64,000 nt of DNA from JACZQZ01 sp046756945. Lineage in GTDB: Bacteria > Pseudomonadota > Alphaproteobacteria > Rhodospirillales > 2-02-FULL-58-16. The stretch lies in contig JBHHXI010000001.1 in assembly GCA_046756945.1 (NCBI GenBank), positions 1 through 64,000 of the forward strand, read 5' to 3'. Position 1 is the first letter of the stretch. Every line of letters begins with the position of its first letter. This document shows, in pieces, positions 30,290 through 40,735 of the stretch. Below the pieces are notes generated by a model. It was not told the DNA's origin and did no database searches. It saw nothing but the letters and a program-made list of their open reading frames with translations. The position numbers and the translations under genes are program-made.

Positions 30290-30307
30290 TTATAGGAATT
30301 CTAAGAA
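30290..30307 (-). promoter_or_regulatory. Irr-box-like operator before the rubrerythrin promoter
   Basis: Reading TTCTTAGAATTCCTATAA on the minus strand, centred on GAATTC, this imperfect palindrome resembles the iron control element (TTTAGAA...TTCTAAA type) bound by Irr. It abuts the -35 box of the rubrerythrin promoter and lies just after the irr gene. Confidence 0.45.
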
Positions 30308-30338
30308 CGTAAATAGCATACTGTTTTTATTTATATTT

Positions 30339-30752
30339 TTAGTCGGAGTCGTCGAGCCTGATGACCACGGCGACACGCTTGACCCGTGTCCCCTTGGGTG
30401 GATCCGGCATCCGGGCGAAGACGATCCGGTCGGTGGAAATGTCGTCCAGCCGGCCGGAATTTTCGAAGAAGAAGTGGTAGTGTTCGCTGATATTGGTGTC
30501 GAAATAGGAGCGCTGGGAATCGACCACGATCTCGCGCAACAATCCGGCGGCGGTGAACTGGTGCAGGGTGTTGTACACGGTGGCCAGGGAGACCCGGATG
30601 GCGGCCCCCAGCGCCTCGCCATGGAGAGTTTCGGCGGTCACATGGCGGTCGCCCCCATCGAACAGCAGCTTGGCAAGGGCCAGGCGCTGACGGGTGGGCC
30701 GCAGCCCCGCCGCACGCAACCGCTCGAGAACCTGGGTGTAGGGTCTAGCCAT
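30339..30752 (-). CDS. irr: Irr-type Fur-family iron response regulator
   Basis: A 137-residue Fur-superfamily regulator. The winged helix contains RLRAAGLRPTRQRLALAKLLF and VSLATVYNTLHQFTAAGLL. The dimer/metal part has SYFDTNISEHYHFFFENSGRLDDI, here abbreviated; its HYH corresponds to the HHH haem-binding motif of Irr, with one His replaced by Tyr. There is no CxxC zinc site. Irr responds to haem and iron status. The ATG at 30752 has GGGGAG six bases upstream. It lies between the fabA-fabB-fabI operon and the rubrerythrin operon on the same strand; a separate fur gene lies at 52.3 kb. Confidence 0.87.
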   Translation of the reverse strand: MARPYTQVLERLRAAGLRPTRQRLALAKLLFDGGDRHVTAETLHGEALGAAIRVSLATVYNTLHQFTAAGLLREIVVDSQRSYFDTNISEHYHFFFENSGRLDDISTDRIVFARMPDPPKGTRVKRVAVVIRLDDSD

Positions 30753-30799
30753 CGTAACTCCCCGTATATAGGTACACTCGGACCGATGCTCAACACTTT

Positions 30800-30830
30800 C
30801 ATATTACCATAATTAAATTATGGAAATATG
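30800..30830 (-). promoter_or_regulatory. 31-bp palindrome upstream of irr
   Basis: Fifteen-base arms around a single central base (A at 30815), core CCATAATT/AATTATGG, with one mismatch overall. It lies 48 bases upstream of the irr ATG, in an AT-rich island after the fabI stop. Its symmetry and size are those of a Fur-family operator; a terminator role is unlikely because no loop is possible at the centre. Confidence 0.55.
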
Positions 30831-30921
30831 AAAAAAAGACATTTTCTCGTGGACAGGAATACCCAGTTGAAACAATTTTGATCCGCCTGCCTATCGGCCT
30901 GGATACACGCCTAAATGCGGG

Positions 30922-31719
30922 TCACCGGCGGGGCCGGGCCGGAATTGCCACGATATCGTAGCCGCTGTCCACGTGAAGGACTTCGCCCGTCACTCCCCCG
31001 GAAAGGTCGCTGAGCAGGTAGAGCGCGACGCCTCCTATATCGTCCAGACGGATATTGCGCCTCAACGGTGAGTGGTCCTGGCTCCATCTCAGGACCTCCC
31101 GGGCATCGCTGATCGCGCTTCCGGCAAGGGTCCTCATGGGACCCGCGGAAATGGCGTTGACCCGGATTTTTTCCGGACCCAGGTCGGCGGCAAGGTAGCG
31201 CACGCTTGCCTCGAGAGCCGCCTTGGCCACCCCCATGACGTTGTAATTGGGCATGACACGCTCGGCCCCGGAAAAGGTGAGGGTCAGCAGGCTGCCCCCT
31301 GACGGCATCATCGCGGCCGCACGCTGGGCGACGGCGGTAAAGGAAAAGCACGAGACATCCAGGGTCCGGGTAAAATTCTCCACCGTGGTGTCCACGTACC
31401 GGCCCTTGAGCTCCGCCTTGTCGGAGTAGGCAATGGCGTGCACGACAAAATCGACGGCGCCCCATTCTTCCTTGAGCGCCGCGAAAACCGCATCCACGCT
31501 GGGCCCGTCCTCGACGTCACAGGGCAGCACGATGGTGGAGCCGACCGATTCGGCCAGCGGCCCGACGCGCCTGCCGAAGGCGCCGCCCTGATGGGTGAAC
31601 GCCATCTCGGCCCCATGCCGGTGCAACGCCGAGGCGATCCCCCAGGCGATGGAATGATCGTTGGCGACCCCCATGATGAGGCCTTTTTTGCCAACCATCA
31701 GTCTGTTCACATGGGCCAT
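30922..31719 (-). CDS. fabI: Enoyl-[acyl-carrier-protein] reductase (NADH)
   Basis: Last step of each fatty acid elongation cycle. SDR fold: GLIMGVANDHSIAWGIA near 13-30 carries the variant cofactor loop of FabI. The catalytic Tyr-x6-Lys is YNVMGVAKAALEAS near 158-165. ISAGPMRTLAGSAISD near 190 is the substrate-binding segment. From the ATG at 31719 there are 265 residues; an in-frame GTG at 31770 would add 17 without homology. It is third in the fabA-fabB-fabI operon, 84 bases after fabB. Confidence 0.93.
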   Translation of the reverse strand: MAHVNRLMVGKKGLIMGVANDHSIAWGIASALHRHGAEMAFTHQGGAFGRRVGPLAESVGSTIVLPCDVEDGPSVDAVFAALKEEWGAVDFVVHAIAYSDKAELKGRYVDTTVENFTRTLDVSCFSFTAVAQRAAAMMPSGGSLLTLTFSGAERVMPNYNVMGVAKAALEASVRYLAADLGPEKIRVNAISAGPMRTLAGSAISDAREVLRWSQDHSPLRRNIRLDDIGGVALYLLSDLSGGVTGEVLHVDSGYDIVAIPARPRR

Positions 31720-31803
31720 GGAAGCGTCACCCGCGCCGGAACCGGCGGGGGCCCGGGATGCCTTGTTCACGGTCCATATGCGGGCAACGGGCGGGGGCGA
31801 CCG

Positions 31804-33021
31804 TCATTCTTCGAATCGGGTAAATACCAGCGCGGCGTTCGTGCCGCCGAATCCGAAGCTGTTGGAGAGGACGGCGTTCAGCCGAACGTTGTCGCGGCGG
31901 TCAAGGACGATCGGCATGCCGCGCGCCTCGGGGTCCAGGTCGGTGACGTTCGCCGAGGCGCAAATGAAATTGTTCTCCATCATCAGCAGGCAGTAAATGG
32001 CTTCCTGGACGCCGGCGGCGCCAAGGGAATGGCCGCTCAGCGACTTGGTCGAGTTGAAGGCCGGCATGCCGTTGGGGAACACCTCGCGCATGGCTTCCAG
32101 TTCCTTGACGTCGCCCACCGGCGTGCTGGTGCCATGGGTATTGACGTAGTCGACCGGCCGCTCGAGCCCGGCCATGGCCATCCGCATGCACCGCACCGCG
32201 CCTTCGCCGGACGGCTGCACCATGTCGTATCCGTCCGACGTGGCGCCATAGCCGGCGATTTCGGCATAGATCCGGGCGCCACGCGCCTTGGCATGCTCCA
32301 GTTCCTCGAGTACCAGCACGCCGCCGCCGCCGGCGATGACAAAGCCGTCGCGCTCGGCGTCGAAGGCGCGCGACGCCACCTCCGGCGTGTCGTTGAATTT
32401 GGACGACAGCGCCGGCATGGCGTCGAACAGGACCGACAGCGTCCAGTCGAGCTCCTCGCCGCCGCCGGCGAAGACCACGTCCTGCTTGTCCAGCTGAATC
32501 ATTTCGTACCCGTTTCCGATGCAATGGGCGCTGGTCGCGCAGGCGGAGCTTATGGAGTAACTGACGCCCTTGATCTTGAACGGGGTGGCCAGGGTGGCGG
32601 AATTCGTGCTCGACATGGTTCTGGGAACCATGAACGGCCCAACCTTTTTGGCGTTCCGCTTGCGCACGGTGTCGGCGGCCGCCACCAGATTCCTCGTCGA
32701 CGGCCCGCCCGATCCCATGATCAGCCCGGTGCGCTCGTTCGACACCTGGTCCTCGGGCAGGCCGGCATCGGCAATGGCCTGTTCCATGGCCAGGAAATTG
32801 TACGCCGCGCCGTCCCCCATGAAGCGCCGCACCTTGCGGTCAATGGCGCCGTCCAGGTCGACCTTCGGCACACCGTGAACGTGGCTGCGGAAGCCGAGCT
32901 CGCGGTATTCCTCGCAGAACGAAATTCCCGAGCGCCCGGCGCGCAGCGAGTCCAGCACCTCCGCCTTGGTGTCGCCGATGCTGGAGATGATCCCCATGCC
33001 GGTCACGACAACGCGTCTCAT
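31804..33021 (-). CDS. fabB: 3-oxoacyl-[acyl-carrier-protein] synthase I
   Basis: Condensing enzyme needed for unsaturated fatty acid elongation. The Cys-His-His triad is visible: [14 protein letters not shown] near 163, [11 protein letters not shown] near 298 and [12 protein letters not shown] near 333. [15 protein letters not shown] starts the protein, and [14 protein letters not shown] near the end is conserved. Length 405 is standard. It follows fabA by 10 bases; the pairing with fabA indicates FabB rather than FabF. Confidence 0.95.
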   Translation of the reverse strand: MRRVVVTGMGIISSIGDTKAEVLDSLRAGRSGISFCEEYRELGFRSHVHGVPKVDLDGAIDRKVRRFMGDGAAYNFLAMEQAIADAGLPEDQVSNERTGLIMGSGGPSTRNLVAAADTVRKRNAKKVGPFMVPRTMSSTNSATLATPFKIKGVSYSISSACATSAHCIGNGYEMIQLDKQDVVFAGGGEELDWTLSVLFDAMPALSSKFNDTPEVASRAFDAERDGFVIAGGGGVLVLEELEHAKARGARIYAEIAGYGATSDGYDMVQPSGEGAVRCMRMAMAGLERPVDYVNTHGTSTPVGDVKELEAMREVFPNGMPAFNSTKSLSGHSLGAAGVQEAIYCLLMMENNFICASANVTDLDPEARGMPIVLDRRDNVRLNAVLSNSFGFGGTNAALVFTRFEE

Positions 33022-33031
33022 GGATACACCG

Positions 33032-33547
33032 TCACCAATCGTCGATCGTGGTGAACACGCCGACCCGCAGGTCCTTGGCCTCGTAGATGGAACGGCCGTC
33101 CACTTTCATCAAGCCGTCGGCGATGCCGATCGAGAACTGCCGCTTGATCACCCGCCTGATGTCGATGTGATAGGTCACCTTTTTGGCCGTCGGATCCACC
33201 TGGCCGCTGAACTTCACCGCGCCGACGCCGAGCGCCCGGCCCCGGCCCGGCGCCTCGAGCCAGCCCAGAAAGAACCCGACCAGTTGCCACAGCGCGTCCA
33301 CGCCAAGGCAACCGGGCATGACCGGGTCGGACTGAAAATGACACTTGAAAAACCACAAATCCGGCCTGACATCCAGTTCCGCCAGGATTTCCCCCTTGCC
33401 GTAATGTCCGCCGTTGTCGCTGATCCTGACGATCCGGTCGAACATCAAAAGGGGCGGCAGGGGCAACTGCGCGTTGCCCTGGCCGAACAATTTGCCCTGG
33501 GCGCATCGCAGGAGATCGTCGTACGAATAGCTGTTTTTCCTGCTCAA
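33032..33547 (-). CDS. fabA: 3-hydroxydecanoyl-[acyl-carrier-protein] dehydratase/isomerase
   Basis: Dehydrates 3-hydroxydecanoyl-ACP and isomerises the product to the cis-3 form, the branch point to unsaturated fatty acids. The 171 residues match the family: [24 protein letters not shown] near 8-30 (abbreviated), the active-site His in [23 protein letters not shown] near 68-90 (abbreviated) with the catalytic Asp, and the C-terminal VGVFTTI. The start is a TTG at 33547, giving [13 protein letters not shown]; no ATG or GTG gives the right N-terminus, and the ribosome site is weak. First gene of the fabA-fabB-fabI operon. Confidence 0.92.
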   Translation of the reverse strand: MSRKNSYSYDDLLRCAQGKLFGQGNAQLPLPPLLMFDRIVRISDNGGHYGKGEILAELDVRPDLWFFKCHFQSDPVMPGCLGVDALWQLVGFFLGWLEAPGRGRALGVGAVKFSGQVDPTAKKVTYHIDIRRVIKRQFSIGIADGLMKVDGRSIYEAKDLRVGVFTTIDDW

Positions 33548-33912
33548 ACGCGTCGACCCAATGTGCGCATCGGGCCGCCACCGCCCGACCCGCGCGAAAC
33601 CACGGACCACGCCGGACACCGTTTCGCGGCCTCCAGCGCGCAAATTCCGGAGCGGACGCTTCGCGCTGCCGGAGCCAGGGCCCTGGCCTCACCCACCGAA
33701 ACCGGCGCGCACGAAATTTGCCTTGGTTTCACAAGGCGTCATTGAGGCCCCCATGGCTTCGCTCCGGCGATTGCGCAATCCGCCGTACGGTCCCCTGCTG
33801 CGGCGTCTTCGGCCGCTCCTCATTAACACTATATATAGAGGATTTGGGAAAAGACGACTCGCGGCACGATTTCTCCACGATTTTGCGCCGCCGGCCCGGT
33901 GGAACCGGGGGG
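33548..33912 (-). other. fabA upstream region
   Basis: About 365 bases with no convincing gene. An AT-rich patch on the minus strand has CTATATATAG (33829-33838), a perfect 10-bp palindrome that could be a -10 box, without a clear -35. A 5-bp inverted repeat CCTTG/CAAGG lies at 33721-33736. A 44-codon frame beginning near 33823 has no ribosome site and is not called. Confidence 0.35.
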
Positions 33913-33957
33913 AAAACAGGCGAAACGCCGGCCCGGTTTGCGGGCGGCATTTCGCCT
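33913..33957 (-). terminator. pnp terminator
   Basis: On the minus strand a 13-bp stem AGGCGAAATGCCG / CGGCGTTTCGCCT (33957-33918, one mismatch) with a 14-base GC-rich loop is followed by GTTTT. It begins 10 bases after the pnp stop. Confidence 0.7.
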
Positions 33958-33966
33958 TGGACGCGG

Positions 33967-36114
33967 CTAGCGGGCCGCCCTGGCCGGCGCAACCTGGTCC
34001 GAGATGTCCTCGCCGGTTTCCTGGTCCACCGCCTTCATGGACAGCTTCACCTTGCCGCGGTCGTCGATGCCGATCAGCTTGACCTTGACCGTATCGCCGA
34101 CGTTGACCACGTCCGTCGTCTTGCCCACCCGCTTGGGCGCCAGTTCGCTGATGTGGACAAGGCCGTCCTTGCTGCCCATGAAATTGACGAATGCGCCGAA
34201 ATCCACGGTTTTCACCACTTTTCCCGTATACAGCGCGCCGACCTCGGGCTCGGCGGTGATACTGCGGATCCATTCTATGGCGCTATCGGCGGCTTTCTGG
34301 TCGACCGCCGCCACCTTGACCGTGCCGTCGTCCTCGAGGTCGATCTTGGCACCGGTGACCTCGCAGATTTCGCGGATCATCTTGCCGCCCGGGCCTATGA
34401 CCTCGCGGATCTTGTCCTTGTTGATGGTGATGACGGTGATCCGCGGGGCGTTGTCGCTGACCCGGTCGCGGGCGTTCTCGAGGGCCTTGCTCATCTCGTC
34501 GAGGATGTGCGCGCGCCCCTCGCGGGCCTGCTCCAGCGCCACGCTCATGATGTCTTCGGTGATGGACGTGATCTTGATGTCCATCTGCAGCGAGGTGATG
34601 CCCCGCTCCGTGCCGGCCACCTTGAAGTCCATATCCCCGAGGTGGTCCTCGTCGCCGAGGATGTCCGAAATGACGGCGACGCCGTCGTCCTCCTTGATCA
34701 GCCCCATGGCGATACCGGCCACCGGCCGGGCCAGGGGAATGCCGGCGTCCATCATCGACAACGAGGCGCCGCAGACGGTGGCCATGGATGAGGACCCGTT
34801 GGATTCGGTGATCTCGGAGACCACCCGAATGGTGTAGGGGAAGTCCTCCTTGCTCGGCATCAGCGGGTGGACTGCCCGCCAGGCCAGCATGCCGTGTCCC
34901 ACCTCGCGCCGGCTGGTGAAGCCGAAACGGCCGGCCTCGCCCACCGAATAGGGCGGGAAGTTGTAGTGGAGCATGAAGTGTTCGCGGTAGTCGAGGGCCA
35001 GGCCGTCGATGATCTGCTCGTCCTGGCCGGTGCCCAGGGTCGTCACCACGAGCGCCTGGGTCTCGCCCCGGGTAAAGAGCGCGCTGCCGTGGGTTCTGGG
35101 CAGCAGTCCCACCTCGGCGGCGATGGGGCGCACCGTGCGCGTGTCGCGCCCGTCGATACGCCGGCCGGTCTTGAGGATGTCGCGCCGCACGATGGTCTTC
35201 TCCAGCTCCTTGAAGATGCCGGGCAAGGTATCCTTGAGAAGCTCCTCGCCGACGGACCCGTCGTCCGTCAGCTCCGCGGTCACCCTTTCCTTCACCGCCG
35301 CCACCTTTTCCTGGCGGGTCAGTTTGTCGGTCTCGGCGTAGGCCTGGCGCAAATCCGCCTCGGCCTTCTCGGCCACGCGCTGGGCGAGGTCCTTGGCCCC
35401 CTCGGGCGCTTCGGGCAGTTCGCGGGGCTCCTTGGCGCAGGCTTCGGCAAGGTCGATGATCGCTTCGATCACCGGCTGAAACCCGCGGTGGCCGAACATC
35501 ACCGCTCCCAGCATCACCTCTTCGGACAGCTCGCTGGCTTCCGATTCCACCATCAGCACGCCGTCGCGGGTGCCGGCGACCACCAGGTCCAGCGCGCTGC
35601 CGGTCAATGCGTCGACCTCGGGGTTGAGCACATATTCGCCGTCGATGTAGCCGACGCGGCAGCCGGCGATGGGACCCATGAACGGAAGGCCCGAAAGGGT
35701 CAGCGCCGCCGACGTCCCGATCATGGCGACGATGTCGGGGTCGTTCTCCATGTCATGGGAAAGGACGGTGCAGATAACCTGGGTTTCGTTGCGGAAACCC
35801 TTGGCGAACAGCGGCCGGATGGGCCGGTCGATCAGGCGCGAGGTGAGGGTTTCCTTTTGGCTGGGCCGGCCTTCGCGCTTGAAAAAGCCGCCCGGAATCT
35901 TGCCGGCGGCAAAGGTCTTCTCCTGATAATGTACGGCCAGCGGGAAGAAATCCAGACCAACCCGTGGCTTTGTTTCACCGACGACGGTGCATAGGACCCG
36001 GCTGTCGCCATAGGTCGCCATGACGGCGCCATCGGCCTGACGGGCGATCTTGCCGCTCTCCAGAACGAGCGTGCGCCCGCCCCACTCGATCTCCTTTCTG
36101 AACTCTTGAAACAT
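33967..36114 (-). CDS. pnp: Polyribonucleotide nucleotidyltransferase
   Basis: 3'-to-5' phosphorolytic exoribonuclease of the RNA degradosome. Two RNase PH domains (1-140, 320-550) are joined by a helical linker; KH (about 555-615, [21 protein letters not shown] abbreviated) and S1 (about 620-695, [19 protein letters not shown] abbreviated) domains follow. Catalytic [19 protein letters not shown] near 485 is intact. At 715 residues it is of normal length. It is preceded by rpsO on the same strand, the usual order, with a 268-base spacer containing a strong hairpin suited to RNase III/PNPase autocontrol. Confidence 0.97.
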   Translation of the reverse strand: MFQEFRKEIEWGGRTLVLESGKIARQADGAVMATYGDSRVLCTVVGETKPRVGLDFFPLAVHYQEKTFAAGKIPGGFFKREGRPSQKETLTSRLIDRPIRPLFAKGFRNETQVICTVLSHDMENDPDIVAMIGTSAALTLSGLPFMGPIAGCRVGYIDGEYVLNPEVDALTGSALDLVVAGTRDGVLMVESEASELSEEVMLGAVMFGHRGFQPVIEAIIDLAEACAKEPRELPEAPEGAKDLAQRVAEKAEADLRQAYAETDKLTRQEKVAAVKERVTAELTDDGSVGEELLKDTLPGIFKELEKTIVRRDILKTGRRIDGRDTRTVRPIAAEVGLLPRTHGSALFTRGETQALVVTTLGTGQDEQIIDGLALDYREHFMLHYNFPPYSVGEAGRFGFTSRREVGHGMLAWRAVHPLMPSKEDFPYTIRVVSEITESNGSSSMATVCGASLSMMDAGIPLARPVAGIAMGLIKEDDGVAVISDILGDEDHLGDMDFKVAGTERGITSLQMDIKITSITEDIMSVALEQAREGRAHILDEMSKALENARDRVSDNAPRITVITINKDKIREVIGPGGKMIREICEVTGAKIDLEDDGTVKVAAVDQKAADSAIEWIRSITAEPEVGALYTGKVVKTVDFGAFVNFMGSKDGLVHISELAPKRVGKTTDVVNVGDTVKVKLIGIDDRGKVKLSMKAVDQETGEDISDQVAPARAAR

Positions 36115-36247
36115 CTTCTCTTCTACCTCTTCCTACCGCAGGCGCCGGCTCTGCCGCAGGTGCGGTCGCCGATCGCCTCGTCTGTGTGCCCGCCCGGGAC
36201 CGCCGGGATGGCGTCCTTCGGGGGCAGGTATTTGTGAACGGACTGGA

Positions 36248-36296
36248 GCGACGGCCGCGGGCATAACGGTCCCGCGATTATCATCGTGGCCGTCGC
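36248..36296 (-). promoter_or_regulatory. Long hairpin in the rpsO-pnp spacer
   Basis: Outer arms GCGACGGCC (36248-36256) and GGCCGTCGC (36288-36296) pair perfectly and enclose an inner GCGGG/CCCGC stem. No T-tract follows. In other bacteria a stem in this position of pnp mRNA is cut by RNase III, which lets PNPase repress itself. Confidence 0.55.
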
Positions 36297-36382
36297 TTTC
36301 CTCCGGTGAACGCGGCGACCCGTTCCCGGGCCACAGCCGCGCTGGCGCCGATGGACACGAATTCGCATCCCGGCGCGGTTCA

Positions 36383-36652
36383 TTATCGGCGCAATCCCAG
36401 GCGCCGTATCAGTTCCTCGTAGCGCTTGGCTTCCTTCCTTTTCACATAGTCGAGCAGGCGCCGGCGCTGTCCCACCATGCGCAGCAGGCCACGGCGGGAA
36501 TGGTTGTCCTTCTTGTGGGTCTTCAGGTGTTCGGTGAGGTTGCCGATGCGCTCGCTCAAGATGGCCACCTGAACGTCCGGCGAGCCGGTGTCGTCATTGT
36601 TGGTGGCGAACTCCTTGATGAGCGCCTGTTTTCGCTCCGCGGTAATCGACAT
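36383..36652 (-). CDS. rpsO: 30S ribosomal protein S15
   Basis: Binds the three-way junction of 16S rRNA early in 30S assembly. The 89 residues are canonical: [19 protein letters not shown] in shortened form, [27 protein letters not shown] abbreviated, and [21 protein letters not shown] abbreviated, with the RRLGLRR end. It starts 16 bases after the truB stop and ends the truB-rpsO part of the operon. Confidence 0.97.
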   Translation of the reverse strand: MSITAERKQALIKEFATNNDDTGSPDVQVAILSERIGNLTEHLKTHKKDNHSRRGLLRMVGQRRRLLDYVKRKEAKRYEELIRRLGLRR

Positions 36653-36668
36653 CCAATACTCCGTTTCT

Positions 36669-37595
36669 TCACAGGTTGAGCACGCGCACCGGGCGAATTT
36701 CGGCTCCGGTTATCCGCGCCAACGCCACCGGCTTGCCCTCGGCCTTGGCGCAAACGATGGCGCCTTGGGTGATGTGTTTGAGGGGTGTCCGGCTTGCCAC
36801 CGCCAACACGGAAATGGGCTGGCCGCATTGCAAGCGCCGCGCTTCCGCTTCCGTCAGGGCCATCGCCGGGATGTCGGCCAGCGCGGTCTCGACGGGAAGC
36901 AGGTAGTCCGAGAGCGGCGCACTATGCCCCAGCGCGACGAGATTATCCAGGGAAATCGCCTGCTCTTCGCTAAAGGGCCCTACGGACGTGCGGCGCAGCG
37001 CCGTAATGTGCCCGACCGTACCCAGCGCCAGCGCCAGGTCGCGCCCCAGGCTGCGCATGTAGCTGCCTTTTCCGGCGGTGACCTCGAATTCGGCATGGTC
37101 GGCGTCGGCCTGGCCGAGCAGTTCGAAATGATCGATGCGCACGCGCCTGGGCTCCAGCCGTACCGGCTCGTCGGCGCGGGCCAGCGCATAGGCGCGCCGC
37201 CCACCCACCTTGACCGCGGAAAATATGGGCGGCACCTGGTCGATGTCGCCGGTGAAATCGGGGAGCGCCTTCAGGATATCATCCGCGGTGGGGCGGACGG
37301 CGCTTTGCGCCGTCACCTCGCCCTCGGCGTCGTCCGTGGACCGTGATTCGCCCCAGCGGACGGTAAAGCGATAGACCTTGGCGCCGCTGACGGCATAGGA
37401 GACGGTCTTGGTGGCCTCGCCCAGGGCCACGGGAAGAACGCCGGTGGCCTGGGGATCCAGGGTGCCGCCGTGCCCGGCCTTGGCGGCGCCGGTGAGGGCG
37501 CGCACCTTGCCGACGACGGCGCTGGACGTGATGCCCACCGGCTTGTCGATGACCAGCCAGCCGTGGATCGGCTTGCCGCCCCGCCTACGCCCCAT
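36669..37595 (-). CDS. truB: tRNA pseudouridine(55) synthase
   Basis: Makes pseudouridine 55 in the T-loop of tRNAs. The catalytic Asp is in [17 protein letters not shown] near residue 43. [12 protein letters not shown] at the start, [21 protein letters not shown] near 120 and [13 protein letters not shown] near 178 are typical. A C-terminal PUA-like part carries RLQCGQPI. From the ATG at 37595 it has 308 residues and overlaps the end of rbfA by 11 bases. Confidence 0.95.
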   Translation of the reverse strand: MGRRRGGKPIHGWLVIDKPVGITSSAVVGKVRALTGAAKAGHGGTLDPQATGVLPVALGEATKTVSYAVSGAKVYRFTVRWGESRSTDDAEGEVTAQSAVRPTADDILKALPDFTGDIDQVPPIFSAVKVGGRRAYALARADEPVRLEPRRVRIDHFELLGQADADHAEFEVTAGKGSYMRSLGRDLALALGTVGHITALRRTSVGPFSEEQAISLDNLVALGHSAPLSDYLLPVETALADIPAMALTEAEARRLQCGQPISVLAVASRTPLKHITQGAIVCAKAEGKPVALARITGAEIRPVRVLNL

Positions 37596-38004
37596 GGGGG
37601 TCCTCGTCCTCGGCCCGATCCTCCCCCAGGTCGCGGGAGACCGCCGGATCGCGCAACAGGGCGTCGATGCGGCGCGCCTCGTCAAACGACGGGTCGGCGC
37701 GAAACGTGATATCGGGAACGAACTTCAGCCTGACGGCGTTCGCCACCTGGCGGCGCAGAAAAGGCCGCGCCCGGGTGAGCCCGCTGACGACGGCCCCGGT
37801 TTCGCCGCCGCCCAGGGGAAAGACGAACACGGTGGCTTTGCGGAGATCCGGGCTTACCCGCACTTCGGTGACGGTGACGGATACGCCCTTGAGGTCGGGA
37901 TCGCGTACCTCGCCGCGTTCCAGGATCCACGCCAGGGCGTGGCGCAACTCTTCGCCAACCCGCAACTGGCGCTGGCTGGGACCCCTATCCTCCCGTCTGT
38001 CCAT
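37585..38004 (-). CDS. rbfA: Ribosome-binding factor A
   Basis: KH-like cold-shock factor that matures the 5' end of 16S rRNA on 30S precursors. The 139 residues contain QRQLRVGEELRHALAWIL, the DPDLKGVSVTVTEVRVSPDLRKA core in shortened form, and RLKFVPDITFRADPSFDEA. The ATG at 38004 fits the family N-terminus. It lies 88 bases after infB and overlaps truB, the common infB-rbfA-truB order. Confidence 0.93.
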   Translation of the reverse strand: MDRREDRGPSQRQLRVGEELRHALAWILERGEVRDPDLKGVSVTVTEVRVSPDLRKATVFVFPLGGGETGAVVSGLTRARPFLRRQVANAVRLKFVPDITFRADPSFDEARRIDALLRDPAVSRDLGEDRAEDEDPHGA

Positions 38005-38092
38005 GGTACCCTCGATCAACGCGCACCCCGCCGCTGTATCCCTTTGGCGGACGAAACGCGAAATCGTGCAAGTAAGTACCAGACGCCCCGGC

Positions 38093-40708
38093 TCACAGTT
38101 CCCGGGGCACCTCTTCGATTTCGAAACACTCGATGGTGTCGCCGACCTGGATGTCCTGGTAGTTTTCGAAGGCCATGCCGCAGTCAAGGCCTTCCTTGAC
38201 TTCCTTGACGTCGTCCTTGAAGCGCTTGAGCTGACCCAGGCTGCCATCGTGGATGACCACCAGGTCGCGCAGCAGCCGCACCCGCGCCCCGCGGCGGACG
38301 ACGCCCTCGGTCACCATGCAGCCGGCCACCTTGCCCACCTTGGAAACGTTGAACACCTCGCGGATCTCGGCTTCGCCCAGCGTACGTTCGCGGATGGCCG
38401 GCTCCAGCATGCCCGACAACATCTTTTTCAGGTCGTCCGTCACGTCGTAGATAATGGAGTAGTAGCGGATTTCCACGTTGTCGCGTTTGGCCATCCCGCG
38501 GGCCTGGGCATCCGCGCGCACGTTGAAACCGACGATCAAGGCCCCCGACGCCCGCGCCAGCGTCACATCCGATTCGTTGATGCCGCCGACGCCTGAGTGC
38601 AGCACACCCGCCTGCACCTCGCTCGTGCCCAACTTGTCTATGGCGCCGCGGATGGCCTCCACGGAGCCGTCGGCGTCGGCCTTGATCACCACCGGCAATT
38701 CCTTGGCTGTACCTTCCTCGGCCTGGGCAAACATCTGTTCCACGGACCACCGCGTGGTGGCGGCCACCTTGGCGTCCCGATCCCGGCGCCGGCGGAATTC
38801 GGTGATCTCCCGGGCCCGGGCTTCGCTGTCGACGGCGTTGACATCGTCGCCGGCCGCCGGGGTGCCGCCCAGGCCCAGAACTTCTACCGGCACGGTGGGC
38901 CCGGCTTCTTCTATGGTGTCCCCGCGGGCGTCAATGAGGGCGCGCACGTGGCCCCACGCGCCGCCGGCGACGAAGATGTCGCCCACCTTCAGTGTTCCAC
39001 GCTGGACCAGGACGGTGGCCAATGATCCCCGGCCGCTTTCCATCCTGGCTTCCACGACCACGCCTTCCGCCAGCCGGTCGGGGTTGGCCTTGAGGTCCAG
39101 GAGTTCGGCCTGCAGCAGGATGGCCTCCTCCAGCTTGTCCAGGTTGGTCCGTTCCTTGGCCGAGACCTCCACGCACAGGATATCGCCACCCATATCCTCG
39201 ACCACCATGTCGTGTTGCAGCAGGTCCGTCCGCACGCGGCCGGGATCGGCGCCGGGCTTGTCGATCTTGTTTATGGCCACGATCATGGGCACTTCCGCCG
39301 CCCGGGCGTGGTTCATGGCCTCGACGGTCTGGGGCATGATGCCGTCGTCGGCGGCCACCACCAGGACCACGATGTCGGTCACCTTGGCGCCCCGGGCGCG
39401 CATTTCGGTGAAGGCCGCATGGCCCGGCGTGTCGATAAAGGTGATCGTCGCCCCGGACTTGAGAGTCACCTGGTAGGCACCGATGTGCTGGGTGATGCCG
39501 CCCGCCTCATGAGCCGCCACGTCGGTTTCGCGCAACGCATCGAGAAGCAGGGTCTTGCCGTGGTCGACGTGCCCCATCACGGTCACCACCGGCGCCCGGG
39601 GAACGAGGTTGGCCTCGTCGTCGACGTCGCCCTTGAGGCCGATCTCCACGTCGGCGTCGGCGACGCGCTTGATTTTGTGGCCGAATTCGCTGACCACCAG
39701 TTCCGCCGTGTCGGCGTCGATGGTTTGCGACATGGATACCATGACATCCATTTTCATCAACGCCTTGACGACGTCCGTGCCGCGCTCGGCCATGCGGTTG
39801 GCCAGCTCCTGCACGGTGATGGTTTCGGGTATGACCACGTCGCGGATTATCTTTTTCTCTTCCGTCCGGCTTTGTTGCAGCCTTTGCTTCTCCCAGGCGC
39901 GCCTGGCCGAGGCCAGGCTGCGGACGCGCTCTTCGCGCTCACCGGTGACCTCGTCAATGCGGACGCGTCCGGACCGGCGGCGCGCCTCGTGACGGCGCGG
40001 GGCCAGGGTTGGACGGCGGGCGTCGGACCGGAAGGACCGTTTCCCGCCGCCGCGTCGCTCGGCATCTCCTTCGGTTTCTTCCCGGGCCACCAATTTCGCC
40101 GCGGCGGCCGACGCCGCGGCCTTGGCCTGCTCTTCGCGGCGGTGGGCCTCCTCGTCGGCCTTTTTGCGGGCTTCCTCCTCGGCCCCGCGGGCCGTCTCTT
40201 CGGTATCGGCTTCCTTGCCCACGACCTTTTCGGCCTCGCCGCCGGCTTCCGTGGTCCCGTCCGGCGCCGACGGGCGCTGCGCCGCGCCGGGAAAATCCGC
40301 GAACGGCGGGAATGGGGTTTGCTCCCGGGTCCCCACCTGCGATTTGCGGGAGTCCTCGAGGGCACGGGCGCGGGCGGCTTTTTCCTCGGTGGTCAGGCTG
40401 ACCGCCGCTCCCTGGCGGGGGGAGCCGTCCGCCTCCGTCCTTTCGCCGCCAGCGGGGGGAAACGCTGTCGCGGCGGCATCCTCGGCGCCTGGGGCTCCCT
40501 CCTTGACCTCCGCCATGGAGCCGCCGGCATCGGGGGCATAGGTGCGCTTCTTGCGGACCTCGACCGCCACCATCTTGGAGCGCCCATGGGAAAAGCTTTG
40601 CCGGACCTGACCGGATTCGACGGTCTTGCGGATCTCCAGCTTTCCGGGCCGCGACAGGCCCAGCCGCCTTTTCCCTTTTTGCTCTTTCTGTTCTTCGATG
40701 TCGGTCAT
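38093..40708 (-). CDS. infB: Translation initiation factor IF-2
   Basis: GTPase that places initiator tRNA on the 30S subunit. There are 871 residues. An N-terminal IF2-associated segment ([20 protein letters not shown], 20 residues) is followed by a long charged Ala/Glu/Arg linker (50-290). The G domain begins near 378 with [14 protein letters not shown], then [16 protein letters not shown] and [12 protein letters not shown]. Domains II, III and IV follow ([21 protein letters not shown], abbreviated). No internal start giving a second form was examined. It follows the ylxR-type gene by 27 bases. Confidence 0.97.
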   Translation of the reverse strand: MTDIEEQKEQKGKRRLGLSRPGKLEIRKTVESGQVRQSFSHGRSKMVAVEVRKKRTYAPDAGGSMAEVKEGAPGAEDAAATAFPPAGGERTEADGSPRQGAAVSLTTEEKAARARALEDSRKSQVGTREQTPFPPFADFPGAAQRPSAPDGTTEAGGEAEKVVGKEADTEETARGAEEEARKKADEEAHRREEQAKAAASAAAAKLVAREETEGDAERRGGGKRSFRSDARRPTLAPRRHEARRRSGRVRIDEVTGEREERVRSLASARRAWEKQRLQQSRTEEKKIIRDVVIPETITVQELANRMAERGTDVVKALMKMDVMVSMSQTIDADTAELVVSEFGHKIKRVADADVEIGLKGDVDDEANLVPRAPVVTVMGHVDHGKTLLLDALRETDVAAHEAGGITQHIGAYQVTLKSGATITFIDTPGHAAFTEMRARGAKVTDIVVLVVAADDGIMPQTVEAMNHARAAEVPMIVAINKIDKPGADPGRVRTDLLQHDMVVEDMGGDILCVEVSAKERTNLDKLEEAILLQAELLDLKANPDRLAEGVVVEARMESGRGSLATVLVQRGTLKVGDIFVAGGAWGHVRALIDARGDTIEEAGPTVPVEVLGLGGTPAAGDDVNAVDSEARAREITEFRRRRDRDAKVAATTRWSVEQMFAQAEEGTAKELPVVIKADADGSVEAIRGAIDKLGTSEVQAGVLHSGVGGINESDVTLARASGALIVGFNVRADAQARGMAKRDNVEIRYYSIIYDVTDDLKKMLSGMLEPAIRERTLGEAEIREVFNVSKVGKVAGCMVTEGVVRRGARVRLLRDLVVIHDGSLGQLKRFKDDVKEVKEGLDCGMAFENYQDIQVGDTIECFEIEEVPREL

Positions 40709-40735
40709 GTCAGTCCGCTCAAAATCCGGCCCGCT

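Noticed and set aside
30765..30793. TTGAGC-N17-TATATA as the irr promoter
   Set aside because: The spacing is good, but the start would fall at about 30758, inside the ribosome site, leaving almost no leader.
33692..33823. 44-codon leader peptide before fabA
   Set aside because: No ribosome site, and a basic low-complexity start; probably chance.
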